The notes beneath the pieces are model-generated. The model had not been told where the DNA came from. It saw only the letters and a program-made list of their open reading frames with translations, and did no database searches. A stretch of DNA of 64,000 nt from Phycisphaerales bacterium (lineage in GTDB: Bacteria > Planctomycetota > Phycisphaerae > Phycisphaerales > UBA1924): assembly GCA_028284805.1 (NCBI GenBank), contig JANQQZ010000006.1, positions 1-64,000 on the forward strand, in the 5' to 3' direction. Position numbers and translations under genes: made by a program. Shown here piece after piece: positions 61,473 to 64,000 of the stretch (positions are counted from its first letter, which is position 1; each line of letters opens with the position of its first letter).

Positions 61473-61984
61473 CCCGCATCCCCGGCGAGCTGGGCGTCGA
61501 TGATCCGGCTGAAGTCCTCGATGTCCGACTCGCCGAAGCCGGTCTGGCGGTGCACGATGGTGCCTTCAGAGTCGATCACGACGAACTGGGGCACGGCCGA
61601 GACCCCATACGCCGCGGCGATCTCGCGCCCGTCGGGGATCAGATCGAATGTGTAGCCGTTGTCATCGAAGTAGTCGGCGGGGTTCGCAAAGCGGTAGTTC
61701 GCGTCGACGTGGACCCCCACGACCGCAACGTCCGGGTTGTCGGCGTACTGCTCGTGCAGCGCCTGAACGTGGGGCATCGCCTTGCGGCACGGGCCGCACC
61801 AGGTCGCCCAGAAATCGAGCACCGTCACCCTGCCCTCGTAGCTCGCGAGTTCAACGGTCTGCCCCTGGCTGTCCATCGCCGAGAACGACGGCGCCGGCTC
61901 GCCCGCGCGGGGGCCGCTGCTGCAGCCCGCCAGAACAGCCGACACACCGATACCCACCGCCGCCAGAATCGCATTCCGCGTCAT
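61469..61984 (-). CDS. TlpA/ResA-like thioredoxin lipoprotein
   Basis: The protein has 171 residues. The N-terminus ends in VLAGC (lipobox C21). The thioredoxin fold carries LDFWATWCGPCRKAMPH with the redox pair C63/C66, a VVGVHVDANYRFANPADYF segment typical of TlpA/ResA, and the cis-Pro loop SAVPQFVVID. It would reduce or oxidise disulfides on the outer side of the inner membrane. The ATG overlaps the stop of dus by 4 bp, and its stop overlaps the esterase GTG. Confidence 0.93.
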   Translation of the reverse strand: MTRNAILAAVGIGVSAVLAGCSSGPRAGEPAPSFSAMDSQGQTVELASYEGRVTVLDFWATWCGPCRKAMPHVQALHEQYADNPDVAVVGVHVDANYRFANPADYFDDNGYTFDLIPDGREIAAAYGVSAVPQFVVIDSEGTIVHRQTGFGESDIEDFSRIIDAQLAGDAG

Positions 61985-63288
61985 ACCGACACCTCCCGGT
62001 TCGCGCCCGCGTCCGCCTGTGCGGCTGGGGGCGCAGCATCCTCATAGTGCTCCGCGAGCACCTGATGCCAGTCCTCAACCGACGAGACCGCGATCATCTT
62101 CCGCCGGACGGCTTCTCCGTCCGGGTGATGGTGCGAAAACTTGATCCCGAACTTCCGCATCGTCTTGCCCGTGTGCTTCTCGGGGTCGCGCATCGTCGCG
62201 CGATTCACCCTGAGCGCCAACTCGAAGTGCTGCTCGAGCACCGCCCGCTGCTCGGCGATGGTCGGAGGGGCTGGCTGACGCCCCGCCATCAGGTCACGGG
62301 CCTGGCGGAAGATCCAAGGGTTGCCGATGCACCCCCGCGCGACGCTCGCGCCGGTTAGGCCCGTGTAGCGGATCATCCGGAAGATCTCGCCCGCCGACCA
62401 GACGTCGCCTGAGCCGAAGATCACGCGATCGGGCCTCTGCTCCCGGATCCCGCGGAGCAGGTCCCACCGGCTCGGGCCGACGTACTTCTGCTCGACGGTC
62501 CGCCCATGCACGGTGACCCACGCGCAGCCCATGTCGTACGCCGCGTCGAAGATCCGCCAGAAGCTCTCGACCATCTCCGGCGTGTCGTCGAAGCTCCGGC
62601 GCATCTTGACGGTGACGGGGATGCCCGCCGGCACGGCCTCGCGCACCGCTTCGAGGATCTTGACCGCGCCCTCGGGCGCCGCGAGCCAGTGCCCGCCGCG
62701 CGCCTTCTTGGCGATCTTCTTCACGGGGCACGCGAGGTTGACGTCGATCGCGGCGAACGTGCGCCGGACCGGCGCAACATCGTCGTGCTCGGCCAGCGAT
62801 GCCCGCACGACGTGCCGAGTGATGTCCTCGTAGGCCAGATCGCGATAGTCGCGCTCGGAGCGCTTGCCCTGCTCGATCATCTTGAGAGCGGCTGCCGCCA
62901 TCTCCGCGGGCTCGGAGCCCATGATCTGCCCGATGAGAGGGTGGTCCTCGTCACCTCCGGGCACGTTGTCGTGGATCTCGCCCAGATCGGCCTTCGCGAA
63001 GCCTCGCCCGCCCGCGAGCAGGGTGCGGTCGAGCAGGGCCTCGGTGACGCACGCGGGGCACCCGTGACGCCGGGCGACGATCCGCATCGCCGCGTCGGAG
63101 TAGCCCGCCAGGCCTGCCTGAAAGAACGGGGCATCGAACCCAGGAACGGCCTCTGGCACGCGGGGATCGATGCCGAGGCCCCCGAAGCTCGCCGCGACCT
63201 CCTCGGCGCACCGGCGCGGGTCGAGAACCTCGCTCCCAGGGGCGATCGCGGCCTCCGCTGGCGTCGCGTTGTTGCTCTGGCAGCCCAT
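61981..63288 (-). CDS. tRNA-dihydrouridine synthase
   Basis: The protein has 435 residues from MGCQSNNATPAEAAI; an alternative ATG at 63309 would overlap the divergent lipoprotein start. It is longer than usual Dus (about 330). The TIM-barrel core starts at FQAGLAGYSDAAMR, with the catalytic Cys in DVNLACPVKKIAKKARGG, MKMRR-type FMN contacts (VTVKMRRSFDD), WVTVHGRT and VIFGSGDVWS, then ASVARGCIGNPW. It reduces uridines in tRNA D-loops. An extra segment near 105-165 (GGRGFAKADLGEIHDN onward) lengthens the N-terminal half. It leads a three-gene transcript with the thioredoxin and esterase. Confidence 0.92.
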   Translation of the reverse strand: MGCQSNNATPAEAAIAPGSEVLDPRRCAEEVAASFGGLGIDPRVPEAVPGFDAPFFQAGLAGYSDAAMRIVARRHGCPACVTEALLDRTLLAGGRGFAKADLGEIHDNVPGGDEDHPLIGQIMGSEPAEMAAAALKMIEQGKRSERDYRDLAYEDITRHVVRASLAEHDDVAPVRRTFAAIDVNLACPVKKIAKKARGGHWLAAPEGAVKILEAVREAVPAGIPVTVKMRRSFDDTPEMVESFWRIFDAAYDMGCAWVTVHGRTVEQKYVGPSRWDLLRGIREQRPDRVIFGSGDVWSAGEIFRMIRYTGLTGASVARGCIGNPWIFRQARDLMAGRQPAPPTIAEQRAVLEQHFELALRVNRATMRDPEKHTGKTMRKFGIKFSHHHPDGEAVRRKMIAVSSVEDWHQVLAEHYEDAAPPAAQADAGANREVSV

Positions 63289-63307
63289 GAGCCGAACGAT
63301 AGGGGAC

Positions 63308-63754
63308 ATGCGCACGATCCCTGTCATCGCTCTCGCCCTGCTGCTCACCCCTTGGCTGACCGCCTGTTCGTCGAGCGGCCCGCTCAAGCCTGGTGTGAGC
63401 TACCCCTCGATCCTCGTCCGCACCGAGCCCAGCACGATCCAGCTCGTGCGCGAGACGCGCCGCGTCGAGATGACCAACGTCACCGCCCGCAGCTTCGGAC
63501 CGAGCCGGATCTGGTTGAACCAGTGGTACTCCGCCGAGATCGAGGGCTTCGCGGTGGGCGAGACCATCCGCCTCCCTCTGACCCGCTTCACAGACGAGTT
63601 CGGCGACAGCTTCCGCGGCGGGGGCTTCTTCGCGGCCGAGGCGCCCGACACCATCGTCAAGGCCGAACTCGAGACCGACGCCCCTCGCACGCAGGGCACC
63701 CTGGGCGGCGAGCGTGTGCTCGTCCCCCTGATCGTCGTGGGCGATCAGGAGTAG
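63308..63754 (+). CDS. Small lipoprotein, unknown
   Basis: The protein has 148 residues from MRTIPVIALALLLTPWLTAC, lipobox Cys at 20. The mature part is beta-rich: VSYPSILVRTEPSTIQLV, RVEMTNVTARSFGPSRIWLN, WYSAEIEGFAVGETIRLPL, LGGERVLVPLIVVG. No family recognised; it could be an outer-membrane-anchored binding or structural protein. The start lies 19 bp from the divergent dus start; AGGGG is only 2 nt before the ATG, so initiation is probably weak or leaderless. The stop is 3 bp from the converging phosphohexomutase. Confidence 0.75.
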   Translation: MRTIPVIALALLLTPWLTACSSSGPLKPGVSYPSILVRTEPSTIQLVRETRRVEMTNVTARSFGPSRIWLNQWYSAEIEGFAVGETIRLPLTRFTDEFGDSFRGGGFFAAEAPDTIVKAELETDAPRTQGTLGGERVLVPLIVVGDQE

Positions 63755-63757
63755 GGC

Positions 63758-64000
63758 TCAGCCCCCGACCAGCTTCGCGACATCGTCGAGTATGTCGTTC
63801 GCAGTCGCCTCGTCTTCCGCCTCGGCGATGAGCCGCAGGATCGGCTCGGTGTTGCTCGCGCGGACGTGCACCCAGGCTTTCTTGTCGTCGAAGTCGACGC
63901 GCACGCCGTCCTGGGTATCGACGCGCTCGCTCGCATAAGCCGCGGCGATGCGCTCGATCGCGGGCTGGGCGTCCGTCTTCTTCGCCAGCGGCTGCTTGCG
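63758..64000 (-). CDS. Phosphohexomutase (phosphomannomutase/phosphoglucosamine mutase family), C-terminus
   Basis: Only the last 80 residues lie in the window; the 5' end is beyond position 64000. DGVRVDFDDKKAWVHVRASN followed by TEPILRLIAEAED is the C-terminal domain IV of alpha-D-phosphohexomutases, where R-x-S-N-T-E-P holds the sugar phosphate. The family makes hexose-1-phosphates for polysaccharide and cell-wall precursors. Which sugar is used cannot be told from this part. The frame was read directly from the minus strand; it ends VAKLVGG then TGA. Confidence 0.85.
   Translation of the reverse strand, partial: RKQPLAKKTDAQPAIERIAAAYASERVDTQDGVRVDFDDKKAWVHVRASNTEPILRLIAEAEDEATANDILDDVAKLVGG

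Overview
The window is a 64-kb, GC-rich, gene-dense bacterial chromosome segment. It most likely comes from a planctomycete of the Phycisphaerae/Phycisphaerales type. Two secreted proteins end in the Cys-terminated, dockerin-like repeat domain (NGDG/TPADF/AWI pattern closing in ...GC) that is typical of that group. There is also a planctomycete-style ECF sigma factor paired with a Ser/Thr kinase fused to an FGE/sulfatase-modifying domain. Codon use is uniformly GC-rich, GTG starts are common, and many genes are coupled by 4-bp overlaps. I see no rRNA, CRISPR array, insertion sequence or prophage. The organism assignment is inference from gene content, not from a marker gene.

Layout. 1-2.2 kb: 3' part of a sugar-binding protein and queD-queC (7-deazaguanine synthesis). 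2.2-4.5 kb: TetR regulator with a palindromic operator, a small membrane protein with an interrupted zinc ribbon, and an iron-type alcohol dehydrogenase. 4.6-6.5 kb: SPW-like membrane protein, uracil-DNA glycosylase-like protein, a gene-poor stretch and tRNA-Gly(CCC). 6.8-13.1 kb: the most unusual region, with ECF sigma, kinase-FGE fusion, an unknown protein and a tyrosinase-like copper protein carrying an Asp-His repeat on one strand, and a membrane protein plus a subtilisin-like protease divergently. 13.3-14.8 kb: cytochrome-c-like lipoprotein. 14.9-20 kb: Mn/Zn/Fe ABC importer with an MntR-type regulator and operator. 20-23.5 kb: tRNA-Thr(CGT), secreted GH16 glucanase, asparagine-synthetase-like protein, tRNA-Gln(CTG). 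23.5-29.8 kb: STAS protein, small proteins, GT2 glycosyltransferase, BshC-like protein, cobalamin/siderophore-type binding lipoprotein, argS.

29.8-39.4 kb: orphan chemoreceptor-like protein, phosphate-type porin divergent from a PhoB-PhoR pair, lipoprotein, PhoH and 7TM-HD (PgpH-like) hydrolase. 39.4-43 kb: operon with a Cys-rich secreted protein, HMA lipoprotein, outer-membrane barrel, ECF sigma and DUF4349 anti-sigma-like protein. 43-52.7 kb: OsmC, RecQ, two alpha/beta hydrolases, DCC protein, isolated flagellin-like protein, ApaG, small lipoproteins, HPF-like protein, SDR. 52.8-57.7 kb: TPP-riboswitch-controlled thiC, a large alpha/beta-hydrolase-caspase fusion and a second dockerin-tagged protein. 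57.8-64 kb: S9 peptidase, secreted esterase, TlpA-like thioredoxin, Dus, lipoprotein and the 3' end of a phosphohexomutase.

Two places are the best candidates for an undescribed system. One is the sigma/kinase/copper-protein/subtilase island at 6.8-13.1 kb. The other is the hydrolase-caspase fusion at 54.9-56.8 kb, with a possible stand-alone paralogue of its hydrolase half at 45-46 kb. Smaller points of interest are an in-frame TGA splitting a zinc ribbon, metal-regulator-like domains fused to both ABC permeases, and a secreted glucanase whose Shine-Dalgarno points at an ATC codon.
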